Notes: generated by a model from the letters alone, not told the origin. DNA of 7,310 bases from Acidimicrobiales bacterium (GCA_019241495.1 JAFAWZ010000041.1:1-7310), one strand, 5' to 3'. Counted from the first letter of the stretch, positions 1 to 6,180 are shown. Numbers and translations: made by a program.

Positions 1-9
1 TACGATCAT
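1..9 (-). CDS. 5' end of a minus-strand gene cut by the window edge
   Basis: Only three codons are visible: an ATG whose first base is position 9, followed by codons for Ile and Val. The reason to believe in it is the very strong ribosome binding site just upstream (19-28), nine bases from the ATG. The gene lies downstream of, and in the same direction as, the HIRAN gene. A hairpin and about 300 non-coding bases separate the two, so it probably has its own promoter. The product cannot be told from three residues. Confidence 0.45.
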
Positions 10-18
10 GAGGGTGGG

Positions 19-28
19 CCTCCTTCCT
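19..28 (-). promoter_or_regulatory. Strong Shine-Dalgarno site for the gene starting at position 9
   Basis: Read on the minus strand, these bases are AGGAAGGAGG, a near-ideal anti-16S match, with nine bases to the ATG at position 9. This decides the start of the edge gene. Confidence 0.6.
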
Positions 29-291
29 GAGCTCGTCTATAACAACCGGTCCCCAACAGGACCCTGAGCGGGCCGTCAGGTCCCAGCTCGATTGGAGCAC
101 AACTCCGAGTGAGCAAGGAGGGAGGCCCGCCCCATAGCATCAGGTCACAGTGGCATAAAGCAACCGATCAGTCATCTGGACAGAGAATAGGTCGAGGGAG
201 GCGGCGTGGGCTCACTATGTCGCCGTCTCTGTACAACGGCTGCTGCGGCTTTGAAGGGTCGTTGGTCGTCTCCTCGGGAACGACTTGGTAT
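29..291. other. Intergenic region between the HIRAN gene and the edge gene
   Basis: I see no convincing coding sequence on either strand here. It presumably holds the promoter of the minus-strand gene starting at 9. The best minus-strand guess is TTGCTT, 18 bases, TGCTAT (about 134-163), which is weak. An imperfect inverted repeat (14 of 16) pairs 12-27 with 117-132; the left arm includes the edge gene's ribosome binding site, so folding could hide it. A small stem also exists at 92-108. Confidence 0.4.
48..83 (-). promoter_or_regulatory. Leader with mutually exclusive short hairpins
   Basis: GGTCC (48-52), GGACC (59-63) and GGTCC (79-83) sit in a row. The middle block can pair with the first (5 bp, 6-nt loop) or with the third; the latter pairing extends by TGA/TCA past a bulged C at 64 to 8 bp around loop 68-75. 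If the edge gene's transcript starts upstream of here, this lies in its 5' leader, about 20 bases before the ribosome binding site. Alternative pairing of this kind is seen in attenuators, but the stems are short and may be chance in GC-rich DNA. Confidence 0.22.
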
Positions 292-328
292 CCGGCTGGC
301 GGAGGTAGCGGGCAGTTCCGCCCGCCGG
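292..328 (-). terminator. Terminator-like hairpin after the HIRAN gene
   Basis: Arms 292-302 and 318-328 match at 10 of 11 positions around a 15-nt loop. An alternative inner stem pairs 308-313 with 320-325 (6 perfect GC pairs, 6-nt loop). It begins four bases after the TAA at 335-333 in the minus direction. No T tract follows, as is common for actinomycete terminators. Its position supports 333 as the original end of the HIRAN gene, rather than the frame-A stop at 470. Confidence 0.5.
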
Positions 329-332
329 CCTT

Positions 333-629
333 TTACAGAGCTTCGGCCGACCGGTTCAGGCCCGGGGCTGGGTCGTCACCGCGACAGGAGGGGCACTGAT
401 TCGGTTTTCGGCCGCGAGTCCTTTGCCGGTCCAACGCGGCGCCGCAGGTAACGCAGCTGAGCGTCTCAATCACCGGGCCAGCAGGTGTCCGCGGCTGGAG
501 CGGCTTCGGCGTATTGGGCTCGGGGTTGAGGGCGCGTCGGTACTTGTCTGCTCGGTTCGAGAGTTCCTCGATCCAGTCAGTGTCCAGGCATTGATCGCTG
601 TATGGCCATACCGCGCTCGGGCCACCCAC
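333..629 (-). pseudogene. Frame-shifted C-terminal part of the HIRAN protein: helical tail and zinc ribbon
   Basis: This reading frame is offset by one base from the HIRAN frame. It is open from about 629 to a TAA at 333-335 and codes for 92 plausible residues after the junction. First comes a charged helix (WIEELSNRADKYRRAL), then a Pro-rich linker, then a zinc ribbon with CVTC (about 455-444) and CPSC (about 395-384) flanking a basic stretch. From memory of actinobacterial HIRAN proteins, the helix directly continues the ALWVARA end of the upstream frame, and adding one base gives the spacing I recall for the family. There is no separate ribosome binding site, so it is probably the detached tail of the 470-1444 gene and not an independent gene. 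With the frame repaired, the full protein would be about 370 residues, ending at the hairpin at 292-328. Confidence 0.7.
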
Positions 630-1444
630 AGCGCCTGCTCGTAGTCGTGGGCGAGCTGGTGACGGATGGCCGCCTGCTTATAGAGCTCCAGCAGGGGTAG
701 GCCGCCGAGGTCCGCCACCAGAGCCGAGCGGATGGAGTCCATTTCGGCGTCGTGGTCTCGGCATACGGCGTCGTAGTCCTCCAGGGCGGACGAGAAGGCT
801 GCGCGGGAGTGGTACAGATGGTGCTCTAGCTGCGCATACATATAGTGCCGCTCGCGGGCGTTGGTCTCGTTGGCGAGGAGCCTCCTGAGCTGCGGGATGG
901 CCCGTACGTCGTCGTCGGGAACGCTGTTCACCCACCCGAGCCCGCCCGCGTCGACTTCGGAGTGGGCGCCGGTACGGACATGGATTGGCTCGGCCGCAGA
1001 GTGAGGTGCGCCAACGACGAAGTCGGTGGGGTCGTGCTGCAGGAACACGCCGAGCCGCCCGATGCCATCGTCGCGAGGTCCGCCGCCGACTATATGACCG
1101 TTGACGGCGACAAGGCGGCCGTGTTTCCGCATCAATGTCTCTAGGCCAGGCCGGTAGGCAGCGGCGGTCGCCCTGGGCAGATAGCCGACCATCAAGCCGG
1201 AGATATGGACCGCGATCGCGTTCGGGTCGTGCGGGTTGTCCTCGGGGATCAGCATCGCGATGCAAGCCTCCCGGACGTACTCGGTCCTGAAGCCGCCGAC
1301 AAGCCGCCACAGATTGTCCTGCCGGTAGGACTCGCCAACGACCTCCAGGGGCGTCGATCCCTCACAGAGTGTGACCGTCAATTCCTTGGCAGGCTCCGGA
1401 TGTGCGCTGACCCCGGTCCTCCTGTTGCGCCGGAACAAGCTCAT
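470..1444 (-). CDS. HIRAN-domain protein, C-terminal frameshift as given
   Basis: A predicted cytoplasmic DNA-binding protein, 324 residues as read. Residues about 32-121 form a HIRAN domain: VVGESYRQDN, then PEDNPHDPNAIAV, then VGYLPRATAAAY. HIRAN domains in HLTF and Rad5 bind 3' single-stranded DNA ends at stalled forks; here the domain stands alone instead of being fused to a helicase. Residues about 182-277 are a helical segment (HYMYAQLEHHLYHSRAAFSSAL onward is typical of actinobacterial homologues as I remember them). After ALWVARA (residue 277) the sequence becomes low-complexity Ser/Thr/Arg and stops at 470, whereas the other frame carries the expected helix and zinc ribbon. A 1-nt loss at about 611-630 therefore best explains the end. 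The ATG at 1444 is chosen over the TTG at 1570 because a GAGGGG site precedes it and the domain needs no more N-terminus. The gene is divergent from the helicase. The HIRAN call is firm; the biological role is inferred. Confidence 0.82.
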   Translation of the reverse strand: MSLFRRNRRTGVSAHPEPAKELTVTLCEGSTPLEVVGESYRQDNLWRLVGGFRTEYVREACIAMLIPEDNPHDPNAIAVHISGLMVGYLPRATAAAYRPGLETLMRKHGRLVAVNGHIVGGGPRDDGIGRLGVFLQHDPTDFVVGAPHSAAEPIHVRTGAHSEVDAGGLGWVNSVPDDDVRAIPQLRRLLANETNARERHYMYAQLEHHLYHSRAAFSSALEDYDAVCRDHDAEMDSIRSALVADLGGLPLLELYKQAAIRHQLAHDYEQALWVARARYGHTAINAWTLTGSRNSRTEQTSTDAPSTPSPIRRSRSSRGHLLAR

Positions 1445-1448
1445 TCCG

Positions 1449-1458
1449 CCCCTCTCTC
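1449..1458 (-). promoter_or_regulatory. Ribosome binding site choosing the ATG at 1444
   Basis: On the minus strand these bases read GAGAGAGGGG, four bases before the ATG at 1444. The spacing is slightly short, but the purine run favours this start over the TTG 126 bases upstream at 1570. Confidence 0.5.
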
Positions 1459-1631
1459 TTCCTACCCGGCGCCACGCTATACCGGGGATACCGTCTAGCT
1501 CGGCGGAGGATGGGTAGCAGGGCCGGGTCGTTGGAACCGGAAGCACTTCGACAGTTCGGAAGGCGCTCAAGGCTCAGCAGAAGCCGGAAGTCGGGGGCCT
1601 ATCCTTCGAGCTGCAGCCGGGCGTAGGTCAG

Positions 1632-1639
1632 AAAGGAGG
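1632..1639 (+). promoter_or_regulatory. Strong Shine-Dalgarno site for the short leader ORF
   Basis: AAAGGAGG lies eight bases before the GTG at 1648. It is the best plus-strand ribosome binding site upstream of the helicase; the helicase GTG at 1770 has none of its own. Confidence 0.55.
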
Positions 1640-1647
1640 CAAACGGA

Positions 1648-1773
1648 GTGGCGTTAGCGGTTCGGGTCCGACATGGCGGCCGGCAGGCCGGCGAAGCGGC
1701 CGCCGGCACTGTCTCGAAGGTGGAGGCCGAACCTCTCCAGGCTTCGCGACGCAACCTCGGGCGCCCCCAGTGA
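1648..1773 (+). CDS. 41-residue leader ORF overlapping the helicase start
   Basis: This frame runs from a GTG at 1648 to a TGA at 1771-1773. Its stop overlaps the helicase GTG (1770) in a GTGA arrangement, the classic geometry for translational coupling. The ribosome binding site AAAGGAGG is near-perfect. The peptide is basic and Ala/Gly-rich (it begins MALAVRVRHGG), with no recognisable domain, signal or membrane segment. It could be a regulatory leader whose translation delivers ribosomes to the helicase, which lacks its own site. Alternatively it could be the true beginning of the helicase gene, displaced by another base error: the window already holds two apparent 1-nt errors. I do not recognise the peptide and propose no function beyond coupling. 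Confidence 0.42.
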   Translation: MALAVRVRHGGRQAGEAAAGTVSKVEAEPLQASRRNLGRPQ

Positions 1774-4535
1774 AGTGGTCGGGGTCCGACTGGAGTGTTT
1801 CAGTCGGAGACAGCGACCTGACCCTGACACACCCGCAAGGGAACTTCACTTTGACCGCTACGGATGCTGAGGCCCTAGAGCTCAGAAATGGCTGGTTCCG
1901 CCGGACGTTGCGCCGCTCTGGCCAGCCCGAGCTGCGACTTCGGGGGTTGTCTCGGTCAGAAGCACGAGATCTCAAAGTGGCTGTCCGGCACCTGGCTCTC
2001 ATGCCGTCAGTAGCGGCCGCAGTAGGCTGGCATTCGACCGCCGGTCGGCTACTGGAAAGCACCCGTGCTGACCAGCGGTGGGTGCCCACCGAGGCCCTCG
2101 ACTCGCTGCTCGCCTCTCGGCCTCAGCAGGGTTTGCTCGACCGGGTCCGGGCGGCTGGGACCGAACTGTTGTTGACACCGCTCCAGCTCGAAGCGGTCGT
2201 CTTCCTGGACGCGGACCTAGCCCGGCTGGCCGCTGAGACGAATGAGGCGGTGACGGCCGCGGAGCTGTCAACCCGCCGGCGGTTCTTCGCAACCATCGAG
2301 AAGAGCCCCCTCAGCGAAGAGCAGGCCCGGGCGGTGGTGTGCTTCGACAACCGGGTCCACGTTCTCGCCGCGGCGGGCTCCGGCAAGACGTCGGTGATGG
2401 TCGCCCGGGCTGCCTACGCGGTGTCCCGTAGGTACGTCCGTCCCGAGAAGATCCTGCTGCTGGCGTTCAATAAGGCTGCAGCCGTCGAGCTGCAGGAGCG
2501 GGTCGATGCCCGTTTCGCCGCCGCCGGCATCGACTCGTCGGGGGTGCGGGCCTCGACGTTCCACTCCTTCGGCCTGGATGTCATAGGTCAGGCCACCGGG
2601 ACGAAGCCTCGCCTGGCGTCCTGGCTTGACCGGGGTGACGGCCTGGACATGGTCGAGCGCATCGTCGATGAGCTGCGCGACCGAAACGAGCAGTTCCGCT
2701 ACGGGTGGGACCTGTACCGGCTCCTCTACTCCCGGGCGCCGATCAACATCGACGAGCACGAACCTGACGGCTGGGACGCCGACAGCAAGGAGAACGGCTA
2801 TCGCACCGCCGGCGGGGACGTTGTCCGCTCCCACGGTGAGCGGCTCGTCGCCGACTTCCTGTACTACAACGGCGTCCGCTACGTCTACGAGCGGCCGTAC
2901 CCGCACCGGACCGGTGACGCCACCCACGGCCAATACCGGCCCGACTTCTACTACCCCGACATCGACCTATGGCACGAGCACTGGGCTTTGGGGCGGGATG
3001 GCAAACCGCCCGCCGCGTTTACCGGCTACGAGCAGGGGATGGCCTGGAAACGGGCCACCCATGCCCGCTACGGCACGACGCTCATCGAAACCACCTTCGC
3101 CGGGGTGCTTTGGGGCGATGACCTGATCCGGCTGGCTGAGAACCTGACCAGCCGCGGCCTCAGCCTGGACTGGAACCCCGACCGTCGCCCGAAGGACGAG
3201 TGGGCCAAACCGGTCAAACATGAGGAGATGTACCGCCTCGTGCGTACGTTCATGAGCCATGTCAAGTCGAACTCGTGGACCCGGGAGATCCTCGAGAACC
3301 GCCTGCAAGGCGACCTCCAGCACCTGGCTGGCTCCAAGACTCGCATGTTCCTCGATCTGTACTGGGCCGTCGCCGCCGAATGGGAGCGCCGCCTCGCCGC
3401 CGAGGGAGCGGTTGACTTCGAGGACATGCTCGTCGCCGCCGCCGACCAGCTAGAGACCGGCCGGGCCGACCTCGGCTACGAGCTGATCATGGTCGACGAG
3501 TTCCAAGACGCCAGCCGTGCCCGCGCACGGCTCGTGCGGGGACTGGTCTCCAAACCCGGCCGGTACCTGCTCGCCGTCGGCGACGACTGGCAGTCGATCA
3601 ACCGCTTCGCTGGAGCGGACCTGTCGGTGATGACCGACTTCGCCGCCTGGTTCGGCCGGGGCCCGCGCCTGGCGCTCACCACGACGTTCCGCTGTCCGCA
3701 GACCATCTGCGACACCGCCAGCGCCTTCATCTCCAAGAACCCCCGCCAGTTCACTAAGCCGATGCGCTCCGCCCAGGCAGGCCCAGGCGCACCGGTCGAC
3801 ATCCTCCGCTCACCCGACACTGCGGCCGCCCTGGCCGGCTACCTCAAGGGACTGTCGGAAGGTGTCGCCGACGGTACCGTCCCCCGTGGCCGGGACGGTA
3901 CCGTCACCGTCCACGTTCTCGGTCGCTACCGCCACGAGGCCAGCGTCATGCCCCGCCTACGGCCCCACAACCTCGACGTCACCTTTCACACCGTCCACTC
4001 AGCCAAAGGCCTCGAAGCCGACTACATCGTGGTGCCGGGGATGACCACCGGTACCTACGGCTTTCCCAGCACCATCACCGACGACCCGGTCCTTCACCTG
4101 GCGATGCCGGCGCCTGACACCTACGACCATGCCGAGGAGCGGCGCCTGTTCTACGTGGCCCTCACCCGGGCCCGCTGCGCCGTCACCCTTATTACCGACC
4201 CGCAGCGCATGTCGCCATTCGTCGTCGAACTCCTCGCCAGCGGGAACGTGACGGTGGACGGCCGACCGGTAAAGACTGCGGACGGTCAGGGACGAAGGCC
4301 CTCTGACGGCAGAGCTGCCACGGCGGTTCAGATCTGCCCCAGGTGCGAGAAGGGGACTCTGGTCGAGCGCCACGGACGCTATGGTCCGTTCTTCGGCTGC
4401 TCTGCCTTCCCGGCCTGCACCTACACCCGGTCCCTCTCCGCTCGGTCCGGCACAGGACCCGGGCCGGCCGCCCCGGGCCTCCGGCCGAACCGCCATCGAA
4501 CTGGCACCGGAGGACCGAGGCGCCGGTTGCGTTGA
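1770..4535 (+). CDS. Helicase IV-like UvrD-family DNA helicase with nuclease-like insertion and zinc ribbon
   Basis: A 921-residue superfamily 1 helicase, expected to unwind DNA 3'-5' using ATP. Residues 1-180 match the helicase IV N-terminal region, including the SPLSEEQARAVV lead-in. Motifs seen: Walker A AAAGSGKT (K206), DEFQD (576-580), GDDWQSINRF (604-613), TTFRCPQ (R641), HSAKGLEADY (743-752) and EERRLFYVALTRAR (789-802); all key residues are present. An insertion at about 350-450 has a PD-(D/E)XK-like set (GERL E357, YRPDF D392, HEHW E403, AWKR K427), ending in GTTLIETTFAG. The C-terminus carries a topoisomerase-type zinc ribbon: CPRC (856-859), then C877 and C883 within FFGCSAFPACTYT. 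E. coli helicase IV (about 684 aa) lacks the insertion and the ribbon. The GTG start at 1770 is coupled to the leader ORF and has no ribosome binding site of its own. The helicase call is firm; nuclease activity is inferred from motif layout only. The symbol helD is avoided because it also names an unrelated RNA polymerase-binding protein in Gram-positives. Confidence 0.93.
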   Translation: MKWSGSDWSVSVGDSDLTLTHPQGNFTLTATDAEALELRNGWFRRTLRRSGQPELRLRGLSRSEARDLKVAVRHLALMPSVAAAVGWHSTAGRLLESTRADQRWVPTEALDSLLASRPQQGLLDRVRAAGTELLLTPLQLEAVVFLDADLARLAAETNEAVTAAELSTRRRFFATIEKSPLSEEQARAVVCFDNRVHVLAAAGSGKTSVMVARAAYAVSRRYVRPEKILLLAFNKAAAVELQERVDARFAAAGIDSSGVRASTFHSFGLDVIGQATGTKPRLASWLDRGDGLDMVERIVDELRDRNEQFRYGWDLYRLLYSRAPINIDEHEPDGWDADSKENGYRTAGGDVVRSHGERLVADFLYYNGVRYVYERPYPHRTGDATHGQYRPDFYYPDIDLWHEHWALGRDGKPPAAFTGYEQGMAWKRATHARYGTTLIETTFAGVLWGDDLIRLAENLTSRGLSLDWNPDRRPKDEWAKPVKHEEMYRLVRTFMSHVKSNSWTREILENRLQGDLQHLAGSKTRMFLDLYWAVAAEWERRLAAEGAVDFEDMLVAAADQLETGRADLGYELIMVDEFQDASRARARLVRGLVSKPGRYLLAVGDDWQSINRFAGADLSVMTDFAAWFGRGPRLALTTTFRCPQTICDTASAFISKNPRQFTKPMRSAQAGPGAPVDILRSPDTAAALAGYLKGLSEGVADGTVPRGRDGTVTVHVLGRYRHEASVMPRLRPHNLDVTFHTVHSAKGLEADYIVVPGMTTGTYGFPSTITDDPVLHLAMPAPDTYDHAEERRLFYVALTRARCAVTLITDPQRMSPFVVELLASGNVTVDGRPVKTADGQGRRPSDGRAATAVQICPRCEKGTLVERHGRYGPFFGCSAFPACTYTRSLSARSGTGPGPAAPGLRPNRHRTGTGGPRRRLR
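3870..3905 (+). repeat. Two copies of a 12-bp perfect palindrome inside the helicase gene
   Basis: GACGGTACCGTC occurs at 3870-3881 and again at 3894-3905, exactly 24 bases apart. Each copy is self-complementary. Both are read in the same frame as Asp-Gly-Thr-Val, giving DGTVPRGRDGTV between helicase motifs IV and V. This is either a short coding duplication or a coincidence of the codons; a protein-binding role is not supported. Confidence 0.5.
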
Positions 4536-4581
4536 GCCTGACAGCCGCTGCAGCGCGCCCGGAGGAAGTGTGCTTGGCCGA
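4536..4581. other. Convergent gap between the helicase and the 381-residue gene
   Basis: Only 46 bases separate the helicase TGA (4533-4535) from the TAA of the opposing gene (4582-4584). It contains one short palindrome, CGCTGCAGCG (4546-4555), and no T tract. No convincing bidirectional terminator was seen, so transcripts from the two sides may overlap. Confidence 0.4.
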
Positions 4582-5727
4582 TTACCGGGCCACGTTGAAT
4601 ATGGTCGGTTTCACCACCAGGGGCAGGCCTTCGGGGCCCTTCACGTGAGTGTCGATCCACTGCTGGCGATGCAGGCCGCATCCGGGCAGGTACTGGTTGC
4701 GCCAGTGGCCGTTCACCAGCCACCGGTGCGTCCAGTCCACCGCCCGTTCTACCGGCCCGGCGGAGGCGGAATGCTCCTGGCGGCGCAACTGGACGACCCT
4801 GACCGCCCCGGCGGTGACCATTCCCGCCCGCTGTGCTCGGCGGAGGGTCTGACGGTCGGGCCGGGCGGTCTCGGTAGCGGCGAGTCGCTGGGCGGAGATG
4901 GCCCACAGGGCTTTGAGGAACTGTGCCAGCTGGGGCACGGCCGAGTCGTCGCCGCCGGGGAAACCGCCGAAGCTGGGGTCGCCGAAACGCCAGGTCCATT
5001 CGGTGCCGACCAGCAGCCGGGGCAACATGGCCGCGTCGGTCGGATTGAGCGTCTCTTCCCCTTCGGCGTAGTCGTCCCGGCGGCGGTAGCAGACCACGGT
5101 CACCTCGTCGCTGGCGACCGTCCAGTGCAGGGCCCGCTGCGGGATGGCCTTGCCGCTGTCGGAGATGAGGGAGAACGGCTTCTCCAGATAAACGAACCCA
5201 TTGGGACAGGGAACGTCGGAGCGCTCCACGGTCTCGACCGGCATGGATGGGGCGGCGTGCTCGACCAGGGTGACCATGTCGGTGGTAACCGCGAAAGTGG
5301 TCGCCTCCTTGACGGCGGCGGTCTGCTCGGCGACGACTAGGGCGGAGTCCCTGTCCCGGTCGAACGGGCCGAGAACCCGATCGGCCACGGCGACCACTTG
5401 GTCTTGGAACTGGGCGAGCGCGGCGTCGAACTCCTCCTCGGTCTGGGGGACCTGGCTCTCGTCTACTTCGACGTCGCCGCCGAAGGGTCCGGCCGCCCGG
5501 GCGTCCGCGATATAGCGACTGAACCGGTAGGTGCGTCGGCCGGAAGCCAGGATCTGTCCGCCGAGGACCAGGGCTAGGGGCGACTCCCAGAAGCGCAGCA
5601 GCTCGGCATGCTCGTCGAGTGCGGTGGCCCATGCACTGCGTTCGGAGCGACGGGCGGATGAGTAGGTTTGGCCGGTGGCCTGGGCGAGTGCCCGGGCGGC
5701 CTTCTTGGCGGAACGGTTGGCGGTCAT
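4582..5727 (-). CDS. Conserved actinobacterial protein of unknown function
   Basis: A 381-residue protein with no signal peptide or membrane segment, so probably cytoplasmic. I recall similar proteins only as hypotheticals, often in accessory or mobile regions of actinomycetes; no function is known to me. The N-terminus (AARALAQATGQTYSSARRS, residues 10-28) is basic, and HAELLRFWESPLALVLG follows. The middle (90-280) has an acidic stretch and Trp-rich segments (TEWTWRFGDPSFGGFPGG). The C-terminus (332-370) holds the most striking block: DWTHRWLVNGHWRNQYLPG, then HRQQWIDTHVKGPEGLPL. The conserved His, Trp, Arg and Lys suggest nucleic-acid or phosphate contact, which is a guess. The ATG at 5727 is chosen over the TTG at 5919 because GAGGAG lies five bases upstream and the extra 64 residues look non-coding. 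The gene converges on the helicase and lies downstream of the HEPN-like unit, separated by a hairpin and a long spacer. Confidence 0.85.
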   Translation of the reverse strand: MTANRSAKKAARALAQATGQTYSSARRSERSAWATALDEHAELLRFWESPLALVLGGQILASGRRTYRFSRYIADARAAGPFGGDVEVDESQVPQTEEEFDAALAQFQDQVVAVADRVLGPFDRDRDSALVVAEQTAAVKEATTFAVTTDMVTLVEHAAPSMPVETVERSDVPCPNGFVYLEKPFSLISDSGKAIPQRALHWTVASDEVTVVCYRRRDDYAEGEETLNPTDAAMLPRLLVGTEWTWRFGDPSFGGFPGGDDSAVPQLAQFLKALWAISAQRLAATETARPDRQTLRRAQRAGMVTAGAVRVVQLRRQEHSASAGPVERAVDWTHRWLVNGHWRNQYLPGCGLHRQQWIDTHVKGPEGLPLVVKPTIFNVAR

Positions 5728-5732
5728 AGCGT

Positions 5733-5738
5733 CTCCTC
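5733..5738 (-). promoter_or_regulatory. Ribosome binding site choosing the ATG at 5727
   Basis: GAGGAG on the minus strand lies five bases before the ATG. It decides the start against the in-frame TTG at 5919. Confidence 0.65.
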
Positions 5739-6140
5739 GCTGGCCAGATCCCACGCCTCCGACCGCGGGCTGAACGGCCATGACGGTTGTGATTGTGCCG
5801 CGAGTCCCAGACCCTTTGCTCTTCAACGCTTCCCGGGGGCGTGGGCCCCGCAAGCTCTGAACCGGCGTGCGATGTCGCCGCCCCAGATCGTAGACGATGG
5901 GTGTGACTGGTGACCGCAATGATGGGCTGCCTCGCCGCCGGCGTTCGCTCCCATCGGGGATCGCGGCCGATTCGTCTCACCCCGCTCGGCCAGGCCAAGC
6001 GCGACGGCCGATTCGGCCCGCCTTGTCTTCGGTCCCTTAGCTCAGTTTCGCCACGGACTAAGGCCTGGTCGCCACGGGGGCGTCAACCGAGACCGTCGTG
6101 CTGAAGCGGCACAGCGGGACCGAACCGCCGTTCGCGTTGA
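5739..6140. other. Intergenic region upstream of the 381-residue gene, with small repeats
   Basis: I see no convincing gene in these 400 bases. It probably holds the minus-strand promoter and 5' leader of the 381-residue gene; no clear -10/-35 pair stands out. Structures seen: a hairpin at 5828-5855 (GCTT, then CGGGG pairing CCCCG around a 7-nt loop, closed by AAGC); a perfect 13-bp odd palindrome GGCCGATTCGGCC at 6006-6018; a direct repeat CGGCCGATTCG at 5964-5974 and 6005-6015; and a 6-bp inverted pair CCTTAG/CTAAGG at 6035-6040 and 6058-6063. The palindrome with its half-copy 41 bases away could be an operator for a repressor. Confidence 0.35.
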
Positions 6141-6168
6141 CCGGGCCCGGGATCGTTCCCGGACCCGG
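6141..6168 (-). terminator. Terminator-like hairpin after the HEPN-like two-gene unit
   Basis: Arms 6141-6152 and 6157-6168 pair at 11 of 12 positions (C6146/A6163 is the mismatch) around the tetraloop TCGT. The stem is almost all GC. It lies 12 bases beyond the TCA (minus-strand TGA) at 6181-6183. No T tract follows, as is usual for actinomycete hairpin terminators. Its position fits the repaired end of the small gene. Confidence 0.6.
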
Positions 6169-6180
6169 GTGCAGAGGCTG

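Larger units (their letters stand above)
1445..1647. other. Divergent promoter region between the HIRAN and helicase genes
   Basis: About 200 bases must hold the promoters of both divergent genes. On the plus strand, TATCCT at 1600-1605 is a possible -10 about 48 bases before the leader ORF, but I see no good -35. On the minus strand, TATAGC lies about 30 bases upstream of the ATG at 1444, again without a clear -35. No strong operator palindrome was found. The close divergent arrangement would allow shared control of the two genes. Confidence 0.3.

Noticed and set aside
109..399. Plus-strand frame of 96 codons
   Set aside because: No ribosome binding site, non-protein-like composition, and its end overlaps the zinc-ribbon frame on the other strand.
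611..640. Programmed -1 frameshifting in the HIRAN gene
   Set aside because: The direction would fit, but no slippery heptamer in the right phase and no obvious downstream pseudoknot is visible.
1445..1570. Extension of the HIRAN gene to a TTG at 1570
   Set aside because: The extra 42 residues have no domain character and no ribosome binding site, while the ATG at 1444 has one.
5728..5919. Extension of the 381-residue gene to a TTG at 5919
   Set aside because: The extra 64 residues look non-coding and the ATG at 5727 has a good GAGGAG site.
4421..5998. Minus-strand frame of 525 codons, longer than the chosen gene
   Set aside because: It is Arg/Pro/Gly-rich shadow sequence over the 381-residue gene and the helicase end; the alternate frame has normal composition and a GAGGAG site.
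5910..6104. Plus-strand frame of 64 codons in the spacer
   Set aside because: No ribosome binding site, compositional noise, and no recognisable features.
6031..6121. tRNA-like stretch beginning GGTCCCTTAGCTCAG with GGGACC about 85 bases later
   Set aside because: The start looks like a tRNA 5' end, but there is no D-stem partner, no GTTCGA T-loop and no anticodon stem, so it is not a tRNA gene.
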